DNA of 64,000 bases from Oscarella lobularis (taxonomy: Eukaryota; Porifera; Homoscleromorpha; Homosclerophorida; Oscarellidae): contig NC_089193.1 in NCBI RefSeq assembly GCF_947507565.1, positions 1,608,325-1,672,324 on the forward strand, in the 5' to 3' direction. Shown here piece after piece: positions 10,390 through 19,415 of the stretch. Position 1 is the stretch's first letter, and each line of letters begins with the position of its first letter. Position numbers and translations under genes: made by a program. The notes under the pieces are model-generated. The model saw only the letters and a program-made list of their open reading frames with translations. It was not told the origin of the DNA and made no database searches.

Positions 10390-13300
10390 TCATTCTATTG
10401 AAAAAATGTCATCGAAGTGCCTAAGGAAGAATTTTAGACAGCGTATGGACGATCTCGTTTCCATGCCGGGAAATACGGACAGGCCGCAGGAAACGGCGAT
10501 GGCGTCCGTCGTCATTTTCGTCTCGCTGCTATGCTCCTCCACTTTCTTCAACACCCCAATAACCGATTTCAATATTGCACGATTCTGAGCCGATTCCGCG
10601 ACTAGAACACTTTGGACTTCATCGCAGAAATCTCGCTCCGACTTCTGAACGAGTCTAGCCAAGGCGACAGCCTGTTCCGACGCGAGACAGCCGCGTTCAC
10701 GCAAGTGCAATTTCAGCAGACCGGCGACGACGTTGGGATTCAATTCGGTTGCAATTTCCTTCGCCAGAAATTCCCGAAGACCGCGATTCTGCCCCTTCGA
10801 CGTCTCATAAGCGAGAAAACCGGCGTGCAATTGCTGAACCCGTCGCATATCGCCGGATATACGAAAGAGCCCCTCTTCTCTCAAAGCCATCGGCTTGCAC
10901 AAATACTCAACGCAACAGCGAATCAAAAAAGGCGTCTCGTCGTCCGAATTGTCGAGCGGCGGCAACGGCGATTGCACGGGAAACTCCTCGCCGTCGAACG
11001 TGTACGGCCACGGCTGGAGAACGGGCTGGGATATGTTCTGCGCCATGGAAACGTCGTCGCGACCGGTGACGGTTTTGATGAGCTGACGACCGCGCTGGAT
11101 GAGCGCGTGACGCAGGTCGAGCATCGACGAGACGGACGCTTCGTCGGCTCGCGTCGACATCGATCGTTCGACGTCGCGTAGGACGTCCGCCGGACTGGGA
11201 TCGTTTCGTTGAAGCGGCGGCGTCGACGGCGTTTTGGCGTGCATTCCCAGTGCCGCCGCCGATGGGAAGCATTTGATGATTTCGTATTGGACTTTTCGCG
11301 CGTGAATCTTCGCCGCTTCGTCGTCCATGAGGAATTCTTCGAAGATGTAGGGACGGGGAATGAGGATGTTGTCCGTCGGCATGTGACAGGCGACGAAATC
11401 GGCGACGTATTGCTTCGCGTCAACGTCGAGCGGAAGCCAATCGCTTAGAGCGGCGAACGACGGAGCCAGCTTCACGATAAGGAAGATAATAATATTAATA
11501 TTATAAAAAAATTCCGCCTCCTCTGTTTACCTCTTTAGCCATGGTTTTTTCGTTGTACTGTCGAAGATTCTTCAGTGTCGTCGAGACCACTTTGACAATG
11601 TTCTCTCCGAGTTGGTACATGTTAGCCAATACTTGAGGCATGCGTTCGAAGTAGTGAGCGTGCTGGACGACGTTGGCTGACGAGACTTCAGACAGATAAG
11701 CCATTTTCATCTGCAGCACAATAATTGAGTAAAGGACTCCGCCGGCAGGCGGTGTATATATTCCGGCGGGCGTGTACGTACTCCCCGGAGGCGGTGTATA
11801 TATTCCGGCAGGCGTGTACGTACTCCGCCGGCAGGCGGTGTATATATTCCGGCAGGCGTGTACGTACTCCGCCGGAAGGCGGTGTATATATTCCGGCAAG
11901 CGGTGTATATATACCGGCAAGCGGCGTACGTACTCCGCCGGCATGCGGTGTATATATACCGGCAAGCGGCGTACGTACTCCGCCGGAAGGCGGTGTATAT
12001 ATTCCGGCAAGCGGTGTATATATACCGGCAAGCGGTGTACGTACTCCGCCGGCAGGCGGTGTATATATTCCGGCAAGCGGTGTATATATTCCGGCAAGCG
12101 GTGTACGTACTCCGCCGGCAGGCGGTGTATATATTCCGGCAAGCGCTGTATATATTCCGGCAAGCGGTGTACGTACTCCGCCGGCAGGCGGTGTATATAT
12201 TCCGGCAAGCGGGGTATATATTCCGGAAGGAGTGTACGTACTCCGCCGGCAAGCGGTGTATATATTCCGGAGGGAGTGTACGTACTCCGCCGGCAGGCGG
12301 TGTATATATTCCGGAGGGAGTGTACGTACTCCGCCGGCAGGCGGTGTATATATTCCGGAGGGAGTGTACGTACTCCGCCGGCAGGCGGTGTATATATTCC
12401 GGCAAGCGGTGTACGTACTCCGCCGGCAGGCGGTGTATATATTCCGGCAAGCGGTGTATATATACCGGCAAGCAGTGTACGTACTCCGCCGGCAGGCGGT
12501 GTATATATTCCGGCAAGCGGTGTATATATTCCGGAGGGAGTGTACGTACTCCGCCGGCAGGCGGTGTATATATTCCGGCAAGCGGTGTACGTACTCCGCC
12601 GGCAGGCGGTGTATATATTCCGGCAAGCGGTGTATATATACCGGCAAGCGGTGTACGTACTCCGCCGGCAGGCGGTGTATATATTCCGGCAAGCGGTGTA
12701 TATATACCGGCAAGCGGCGTACGTACTCCGCCGGCAGGCGGTGTAGATATTCCGGCAAGCGGTGTATATATACCGGCAAGCGGTGTACGTACTCCGCCGG
12801 CAGGCGGTCTATATATTCCGGCAAGCGGTGTACGTACTCCGCCGGCAGGCGGTGTATATATTCCGGCAAGCGGTGTATATATTCCGGCAGGCGTGTACGT
12901 ACTCCGCCGGCAGGCGGTGTATATATTCCGGCAAGCGGTGTATATATTCCGGAAGGAGTGTACGTACTCCGCCGGCAGGCGGTGTATATATTCCGGCAAG
13001 CGGTGTATATATTCCGGCAAGCGGTGTACGTACTCCGCCGGCAGGCGGTGTATATATTCCGGCAAGCGGTGTATATATTCCGGCAAGCGGTGTACGTACT
13101 CCGCCGGCAGGCGGTGTATATATTCCGGCAAGCGGTGTATATATACCGGCAAGCGGTGTACGTACTCCGCCGGCAGGCGGTGTATATATTCCGGCAAGCG
13201 GTGTACGTACTCCGCCGGCAGGCGGTGTATATATTCCGGCAAGCGGTGTATATATTACGGCAAGCGGAGTACGTACTCCGCCGGCAGGCGGTGTATATAT

Positions 13301-16300
13301 TCCGGCAAGCGGTGTACGTACTCCGCCGGCAGGCGGTGTATATATTCTGGCAAGCGGTGTATATATACCGGCAAGCGGTGTACGTACTCCGCCGGCAGGC
13401 GGTGTATATATTCCGGCAAGCGGTGTACGTACTCCGCCGGCAGGCGGTGTATATATTCCGGCAAGCGGTGTATATATTCCGGCAAGCGGTGTACGTACTC
13501 CGCCGGCAGGCGGTGTATATATTCCGGCAAGCGGTGTACGTACTCCGCCGGAGGGTGGTGTATATATTCCGGCAGGCGGTGTATATATTCCGGCAGGCGT
13601 GTACGTACTCCGCCGGCAGGCAGTGTATATATTCCGGCAAGCGCTGTATATATTCCGGCAAGCGGTGTACGTACTCCGCCGGCAGGCGGTGTATATATTC
13701 CGGCAAGCGCTGTATATATTCCGGCAAGCGGTGTACGTACTCCGCCGGCAGGCGGTGTATATATTCCGGCAAGCGGTGTACGTACTCCGCCGGCAGGCGG
13801 TGTATATATTCCGGCAAGCGCTGTATATATTCCGGCAAGCGGTGTACGTACTCCGCCGGCAGGCGGTGTATATATTCTGGCAAGCGGTGTATATATACCG
13901 GCAAGCGGTGTACGTACTCCGCCGGCAGGCGGTGTATATATTCCGGCAAGCGGTGTATATATACCGGCAAGCGGTGTACGTACTCCGCCGGCAGGCGGTG
14001 TATATATTACGGCAAGCGGTGTACGTACTCCGCCGGCAGGCGGTGTATATATTCTGGCAAGCGGTGTATATATACCGGCAAGCGGTGTACGTACTCCGCC
14101 GGCAGGCGGTGTATATATTCCGGCAGGCGTGTACGTACTCCGCCGGCAGGCGGTGTATATATTCCGGCAAGCGGTGTACGTACTTCGCCGGCAGGCGGAG
14201 TATATATTACGGCAAGCGGTGTACGTACTCCGCCGGCAGGCGGTGTATATATTACGGCATGCGGTGTATATATTACGGCAGGCGTGTACTCCGCCGGCAG
14301 GCGGTGTACGTACTCCGCCGGCAGGCGGTGTATATATTCCGGCAAGCGGTGTATATATTCCGGCATGCGGTGTATATATTCCGGCATGCGGTGTATATAT
14401 TCCGGCATGCGGTGTATATATTCCGGCAAGCGTGTACGTACTCCGCCGGCAGGCGGTGTATATATTACGGCATGCGGTGTATATATTCCGGCAGGCGTGT
14501 ACGTACTCCGCCGGCAGGCGGTGTATATATTACGGCAGGCGTGTACGTATTACGGCAGGCGTGTACGTACTCCGCCGGCAGGGAGAAGGCAAAAGGCATA
14601 GGGAAAAGGCATAGGGAGAAGGCAAAAGGCATAGGGAGAAGGCAAAAGGCAAACGGAGAAGGCAAAAGGCATAGGGAGAAGGCAAAAGGCATAGGGAAAA
14701 GGCATAGGGAGAAGGCAAAAGGCATAGGGAAAAGGCAAAAGGCAAAGGGAGAAGGCAAAAGGCATAGGGAGAAGGCAAAAGGCATAGGGAAAAGGCATAG
14801 GGAGAAGGCAAAAGGCATAGGGAGAAGGCAAAAGGCAAAAGGAGAAAGCAAAAGCCAAAAGGGAGAAAGCAAAAGGCAAAAGGGAGAAGGCAAAAGGCAA
14901 AAGGAGAAAGCAAAAGGCAAAAGGGAGAAAGCAAAAGGCAAAAGGAGAAAGCAAAAGGCAAAAGGCAAAAGGCAAAAGGGAGAAAGCAAAAGGCAAAAGG
15001 GAGAAAGCAAAAGGCAAAAGGGAGAAGGCAAAAGGCAAAAGGGAGAAAGCAAAAGGCAAAAGGGAGAAAGCAAAAGCAGGCAGGCGGTGTATATATTACG
15101 GCAGGCGTGTACGTACTCCGCCGGCAGGCGGAGTATATATTACGGCAAGCGGTGTACGTACTCCGCCGGCAGGCGGTGTATATATTCCGGCATGCGGTGT
15201 ATATATTCCTGCAGGCGTGTACGTACTCCGCCGGCAGGCGTTGTATATATTCCGGCAGGCGGTGTATATATTCCGGCATGCGGTGTATATATTCCGGCAA
15301 GCGTGTACGTACTCCGCCGGCAGGCGGTGTATATATTCCGGCATGCGGTGTATATATTCCGGCAGGCGTGTACGTACTCCGCCGGCAGGCGGTGTATATA
15401 TTCCGGCAGGCGTGTACGTACTCCGCCGGCATGCGGTGTATATATTCCGGCAAGCGTGTACGTACTCCGCCGGCAGGCGGTGTATATATTACGGCAGGCG
15501 GTGTATATATTACGGCAGGCGGTGTATATATTCCGGCAGGCGGTGTATATATTCCGGCATGCGGTGTATATATTCCGGCAAGCGTGTACGTACTCCGCCG
15601 GCAGGCGGGGGCCTTAGACTCTCTCTCTTTACCTCGTTGCATTTCTTGCACGCATTCGTTTCTTTGTCGCGTAGTCTCGTCGCCGAGGGCGCCCAGATGT
15701 CGCCGTGCTCTTTATGAAGAGCCAATAGGACTGACATCCATTCTTGAGCAGCACTATGAATAATCAGAGTATACTATACAAAGAAAAGGTGACATGAATC
15801 AGAGAGGTGCCTGCGGTAGTTTGCTTTTGATTTCTGAAATTTCTGCACAGCCTGATCCATTTCCTTTATAAAGCGTCGTCCCTCTGACACAAGCTAAGTC
15901 ATTGATTAGTATTTCTATTATTGAATTTTTTTTCTTTTAGAGTAGCGCACTTGTTTTCTCGTTCTGTCCAATTCTCCGCCGTCGAACGTCGTGGCCAGCC
16001 GCTTCAAGGCGACTTCCTGCATCGTTTCCAATTCGTGGAGTCGATGCTCGCCCACTTTTGAGCTTATCTGCACCGAAGCGAGCCATCCGCCGCCAAGTCC
16101 TCTAAGAAGTAAGCGTTAAGTTGCTCGATTAGAGGATTGTCCTCCATACAGACCCTGGAAATTGAATCTTGCCCGTTGCCGCTTTTGTCAGTTTCTGCAG
16201 ACCGTGCCCGTAGTCTTTCTCCAGCTGGAGAAACTTTTTCAAGTAGTCGTGCAGTCCCTTTGCAGAACGAACGATCGACTAGCAATAGCAGTGCTCTTTG

Positions 16301-16438
16301 GCTTACTTTGCAGTTCTTTACTAAATCGTCGAGTCTGTCACAGACTACGTCGAATTGCTCCTATTGCAAATGCAAGCAGATAGACACGGCGCTCGCTCGA
16401 TATCTCATTTGTACCCCGATAGAACGTTTCACAGGCAT
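10390..16438 (-). CDS. F-BAR plus RhoGAP domain protein
   Basis: Eight exons give about 609 residues. The ATG at 16438-16436 starts MPVKRSIG; the next exons read EQFDVVCDRLDDLVKNCK and KGLHDYLKKFLQLEKDYGHG, a typical F-BAR opening. Further F-BAR exons include WLASVQISSKVGEHRLHELE, EMDQAVQKFQKSKANYR and DKETNACKKCNE. After the 3922-bp repeat-filled intron (11711-15632) comes 11531-11710 (NVVQHAHYFERMPQVLANMY). The last exon, 10390-11469, carries a linker and a C-terminal RhoGAP domain (about residues 430-605) with the arginine finger in EEGLFRISG and NPNVVAGLLKLHLRE. F-BAR domains bend membranes; RhoGAP domains switch off Rho GTPases. Odd: the usual LPEPL is replaced, and the conserved Asn of the xVVFGPNL motif is Ser (AVSCGLSVF), so GAP activity may be weakened. 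One intron near 15800 seems to use a GC donor (CAG|gcacct). Compared with srGAP, GMIP and yeast Rgd proteins it has no visible SH3, C1 or DEP domain. Confidence 0.82.
11726..14578. repeat. GC/AT-alternating minisatellite, main block
   Basis: About 2.85 kb of tandem units lying within one intron of the F-BAR/RhoGAP gene. Two building blocks alternate: a 24-bp block containing GTACGTACTCCGCCGGCAGG and a 21-bp block containing GTATATATTCCGGCAAGCG, usually one of the first and one or two of the second (45- or 66-bp composite units). Variants with GGAGGGAGTG, CATGCGG or TTACGGC recur in local clusters, as expected from unequal exchange. Because 21 and 24 are both multiples of three and carry few stops, hundreds of codons stay open in several frames on both strands; I regard all of these as non-coding. 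Each 24-bp block holds CCGCCGGCAGGCGG, a perfect 5-bp stem with a 4-base loop. Confidence 0.95.
14579..15076. repeat. Purine-rich minisatellite nested in the intron repeat
   Basis: About 500 bp of short units built from AAAAGGCATAGGGAGAAGGC in the first half and AAAAGGCAAAAGGGAGAAAG in the second. The plus strand is almost all purine except for one C (and an occasional T) per unit. It interrupts the GTACGTAC/TATATA minisatellite and shares no sequence with it. The minus strand translates as SPFCLLLSPFCLL-type repeats, an artefact. A homopurine tract of this kind can adopt triplex-like structures in principle; nothing here shows that it does. Confidence 0.93.
15077..15608. repeat. Minisatellite, second block
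   Basis: About 530 bp of the same 21- and 24-bp blocks as 11726-14578, resuming after the purine-rich insert. CATGCGG and TTACGGCAGG variants are commoner here and near the right edge of the main block, so the purine repeat was probably inserted into, or expanded within, one array. It stops about 25 bp before the splice donor at 15632 of the F-BAR/RhoGAP gene. Confidence 0.93.
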
Positions 16439-16542
16439 TGCTCTCTAGAGATCCGGGCGTACTATTCTGACGTGAACAATCTAATCAGATTAATCTCTGA
16501 TCTAATAAGGTGTCATTACGCTCATGCGTACAAGACAGTCTC
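16439..16542. promoter_or_regulatory. Presumed bidirectional promoter, F-BAR/RhoGAP and secreted protein A
   Basis: 104 bp separate divergent start codons (minus 16438, plus 16543). The last about 30 bp (from 16515) belong to the 2.7-kb duplicated unit and recur before copy B at 19416; the rest does not. The two secreted-protein copies therefore have different upstream DNA. Role inferred from position. Confidence 0.4.
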
Positions 16543-17836
16543 ATGAAGGTACTCGTCTTTGTTGTTCTCGCCCTTGCGAGCTACGACGCCGCTTCTGCGG
16601 ACGTCTACAGCGACATGAACGACGATTTCCTCAATCAGTATACGAACAACGTCTACGCGGAGATAGTCGATGTAAACAAAAGTGAGTCGTCGCCCTCCGG
16701 GCGGCCTCGTGCACGCATGCACATTGCAGCTTCTAGAGTGCACTGCGTTTTCTTCTAGATCCTCTCTTTCTCTACGGCGAAGGGCTGACGTTTATGTACG
16801 GCTCGACGAACGAGACGGTCCATGTTTCGACGCCTACTTTTACGTTACTCAAAGACGCTTGCCACGCAGTCGTTGCCACTTATCTAATGCTCCAGTTTGA
16901 GCGAGACAAGAAATTGGTAAGTGAGGAAGGTAGCCGAGGCCCAATTGTTATTTCTAACTGTATCAATATTTAGTCGGCGGATGCAGCAAAAAATCTTTCA
17001 ATGCACGCAAGCCGCGTCAGCGCTTGCATTGAAGATTTATCTCACGGAAAGCAAGACCACTATTTGACTGCGAAGCAAAAGACAGACGCTCTTAAGATGA
17101 TGCAGGATGTGGTTGACTTTATAAGTCAAGCCCTGAAAGCAGGAATGGTGAGCTTATTCTTATTCTTATAATTTATATTTATTTATTTTGATGGTGGTGC
17201 ATAGGTGAATTCCAACGTTCTGCTGGAGTTCTGTCGCAATCAAACGGCTACTATTCAATCATTCACTATGGACGCAACGCAGAGCACTGTGACTGTGATG
17301 CTTGAAGCCGTGAAAACGTGGAAGGAAAAATTGTCCGACTCGGAATGGAAAAATTCCAAAGCAATTTTGCAGACCGTCAAGGTAAGAAAAGATGTCAAAA
17401 GTGCACTTCTCAAAGGCCCAAGTCAACATTTTTTAGTCCGCTCGTCACAATCAGATGGCACTACAAGTGTTCCTCGCCATTTTTAACAATCCCCAAGAAG
17501 GCTTCAATGTGTATCAGATGACGGCAATGAACGGTTCTATTCCACTCTCCGTTCAAGAATTTCAAGTGGGCCGCATCATCGTCAATATGGCACTCGGGTA
17601 AATCAGTGAAATCAAATCATATCCTTCTCTACGTAATGCGGGTTTTTTTTGCTTTCAGCCAAGTGTTCTTCTCAAACCCATGGTCGTTGTTGAGTGACAT
17701 CATGGGCAATTCCACGATGACGTTTATCAAGTCCTTGCAGCAGAACGGTCAGCTTCCCTTTCAACCGACTCCGGGGAAAACGGCTAATGCGCACAATATG
17801 TGGGCTACTGCTGGGTCTGAATGTCCTTACAAGTAA
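16543..17836 (+). CDS. Secreted protein of unknown family, copy A
   Basis: ATG at 16543 starts a signal peptide (MKVLVFVVLALASYDAASA, probable cleavage before DVYSDMND). Spliced exons, with introns of 45-70 bp, continue NPLFLYGEGLTFMYGSTNET, TFTLLKDACHAVVATYLMLQ, SADAAKNLSMHASRVSACIE, TDALKMMQDVVDFISQALKA, NSNVLLEFCRNQTATIQSF, LEAVKTWKEKLSDSEWKNSK, HNQMALQVFLAIFNN, MNGSIPLSVQEFQVGRIIV and QVFFSNPWSLLSDIMGNST, about 320 residues, mostly helical in pattern. Several N-x-S/T sites fit secretion. The stop is TAA at 17834-17836 (SECPYK); alternatively a donor within AAGTAAATAT could splice to an exon near 17942 and add GPATRK. No family recognised. The paralogue at 19443 is also intact. Confidence 0.75.
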
Positions 17837-17993
17837 ATATCTGTGACTATTTCTAACTCGCGTTTTCTATATTTTGGCTGCTGCGGCCATGCTGGCTTTT
17901 TGTCTGCTAAAAGTAACAACGTCTTTCACTTATAACATTAGGGGACCAGCAACACGAAAATAACGCAAGTCCACAGAGGGTGAGTCAAATCAG

Positions 17994-19228
17994 TCAAGCT
18001 AATGAAAACGATTCCTGTTCGAGCGGTTTCTGCATCCATTTACCAAAGCCCTTTGACTTCAGATACGAATAGAGGCCTTGTTTCGCCGTCTGATAAGCGA
18101 CGGCGTTCGCTTTCGTCTCGTCGTACGACCCGTCCGGCCTCGTCGCCGTCATTTTCTCGTACAAATCAGCAAACAAATCAAAAAACGACGACTTGCTCGC
18201 ACGCGACGATCGCCCGTCGAATAGCCGTCCCGTCGTCGCTTGCACGATCTCGACGTCATTGCCGTCGAAATAGCACCAATTCAAACTCGCGTTCGTCGCC
18301 TTGAGTGGCGGCGGTCGCACGCGACTATTCGCTCCGCTGACGGCGGCCAAGAGAGGATGACTGATTCGATACGGCGACGGCAACGAATCGCCGAGTCCAC
18401 CGAGACGACAGCAGACGGCACGAGACAAATGACCGGCGTGATAAAGGGTCCCCAAAACAATCGAACTCAAATAAATCGGGGGCATGAAATGAGCGAGGAG
18501 AGAGCCCTGGAGCCCGAGAACGTTCTATCGAGCCACCTTGTCGCTGCACGACATCGTTCGGAGTCGTTGCCCCGTTACGATGCCGTCCCACGTGAGCGGC
18601 GGCTCGTCGTTGCCGATCGGGATCGTTCCCTCGCCGCCTTCGACTTTCGTTCGAAGGAGACCTTGCGATTTCGGAGTGTCGAGGAAGAGGGAGTGGGCTG
18701 AGGCGGGAAGCGGTGCTGGGTCGTCGGAGCCCGCGCCGAATAGAGCGGAATCGCCGCACGGTGCCGTGCTGATGTAAAGGTGGCATTCGACGTCGCGTTT
18801 AATTTCGAGTTTGTCCTCGTTTCGTTTGAATAGGATCGATTCGCCGTCGTTGACGATGCTATTCACTTCGGCGTAGAGAAATCGCTTGAAGGAGCGTCGG
18901 GCGACGATTTCCGCGTGGCAATCGTTCACCGTTTCGCCGCGCAAACTCAAGTTCTGGCCCGTCGCGCATTGCGTTCCGCTTCCCACGGCGACGACGATGC
19001 CGCCGTCGGGAAGCATCGGCGACGTGACGACGAAACCGGCGATCACTTTCCGTCCTACGTTCGTCGATTCAGCTAAACGCTGAAGCTGATCGAACTTGCA
19101 GTGAACGAGTTCAGCGATGTGGTCCGCCTGCGTGGATCCTCCGCCAGCTGGCGCCGGCACTATCCTTGGACAGAAGAGCCCAAATTCTTTGCAAGCCTTC
19201 TCCGATGCAATGAGTCTAGCGTCCTAGT
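17994..19228 (-). pseudogene. Truncated ADAR copy with one nonsense codon
   Basis: Minus-strand frame near-identical to the 3' part of the complete ADAR (20896-23451). It enters at DARLIASEKACKEFGL within the third dsRBD, directly downstream of a TAG codon in the spacer, and has no ATG in place. The deaminase core is present with NDCHAEIVARR and TAPCGDSALFG. At 18525-18527 the codon is TAG where the intact copy has TGG (KVAR-W-NVLGL), which would remove about the last 175 residues. No frameshift is seen. It is a duplication-born pseudogene fragment unless transcribed from an unseen promoter. Confidence 0.9.
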
Positions 19229-19415
19229 AGCCACCGGGGCCCCGGTTCCCGATAACCCATGCATAACCTCCCTAGGGAATTACGGTAGCTATAACCATTG
19301 ATATATATGATTATACGATATAACCAGAGATTAAATAATAACAATTTAATCTCTGATACAACGCCCTGTCGGCGCCTTTGATCCTCCCCCGCATCGGGAT
19401 ATAATGCCGGAGATA
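19229..19415. other. Unique spacer between the duplicated blocks
   Basis: About 187 bp not shared by the two copies. It contains an inverted repeat around 19324-19355: AGAGATTAAA, then about 11 bases, then TTTAATCTCT. A related AGATTAATCTCTGAT occurs just left of the first copy near 16489. Both lie at duplication boundaries and could be remnants of a small inverted-repeat element; that is inference. The spacer also supplies whatever promoter secreted protein B uses. Confidence 0.5.

Larger units (their letters stand above)
16515..19228. repeat. Tandem segmental duplication, left copy
   Basis: Near-identical to 19416-22130 at an offset of about 2900 bp. The shared start is ATTACGCTCATGCGTACAAG (16515 and 19416); the shared end is GAGTCTAGCGTCCT (near 19228 and 22130). 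It contains secreted protein A and a truncated ADAR copy. The right breakpoint falls inside the third dsRBD coding region of ADAR, so the left copy lost everything 5' of it. High identity in introns as well as exons implies a recent event. Confidence 0.92.

Noticed and set aside
11725-14601. Plus-strand frame of about 950 codons (YIPASGVRTPPAGG repeats) as a giant repetitive protein
   Set aside because: It lies in an intron of a well-supported minus-strand gene, and repeat blocks of 21 and 24 bp keep several frames open on both strands. No start context or non-repeat domain was found.
14465-15073. Minus-strand LLSPFCLL-type frame as a multi-span membrane protein
   Set aside because: It is the translation of the purine-rich minisatellite; the hydrophobic pattern is a by-product of repeat composition.
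18240-18701. Plus-strand frame opposite the ADAR pseudogene (also 21142-21603)
   Set aside because: It mirrors the GC-rich deaminase coding sequence on the other strand; no independent domain or codon evidence.
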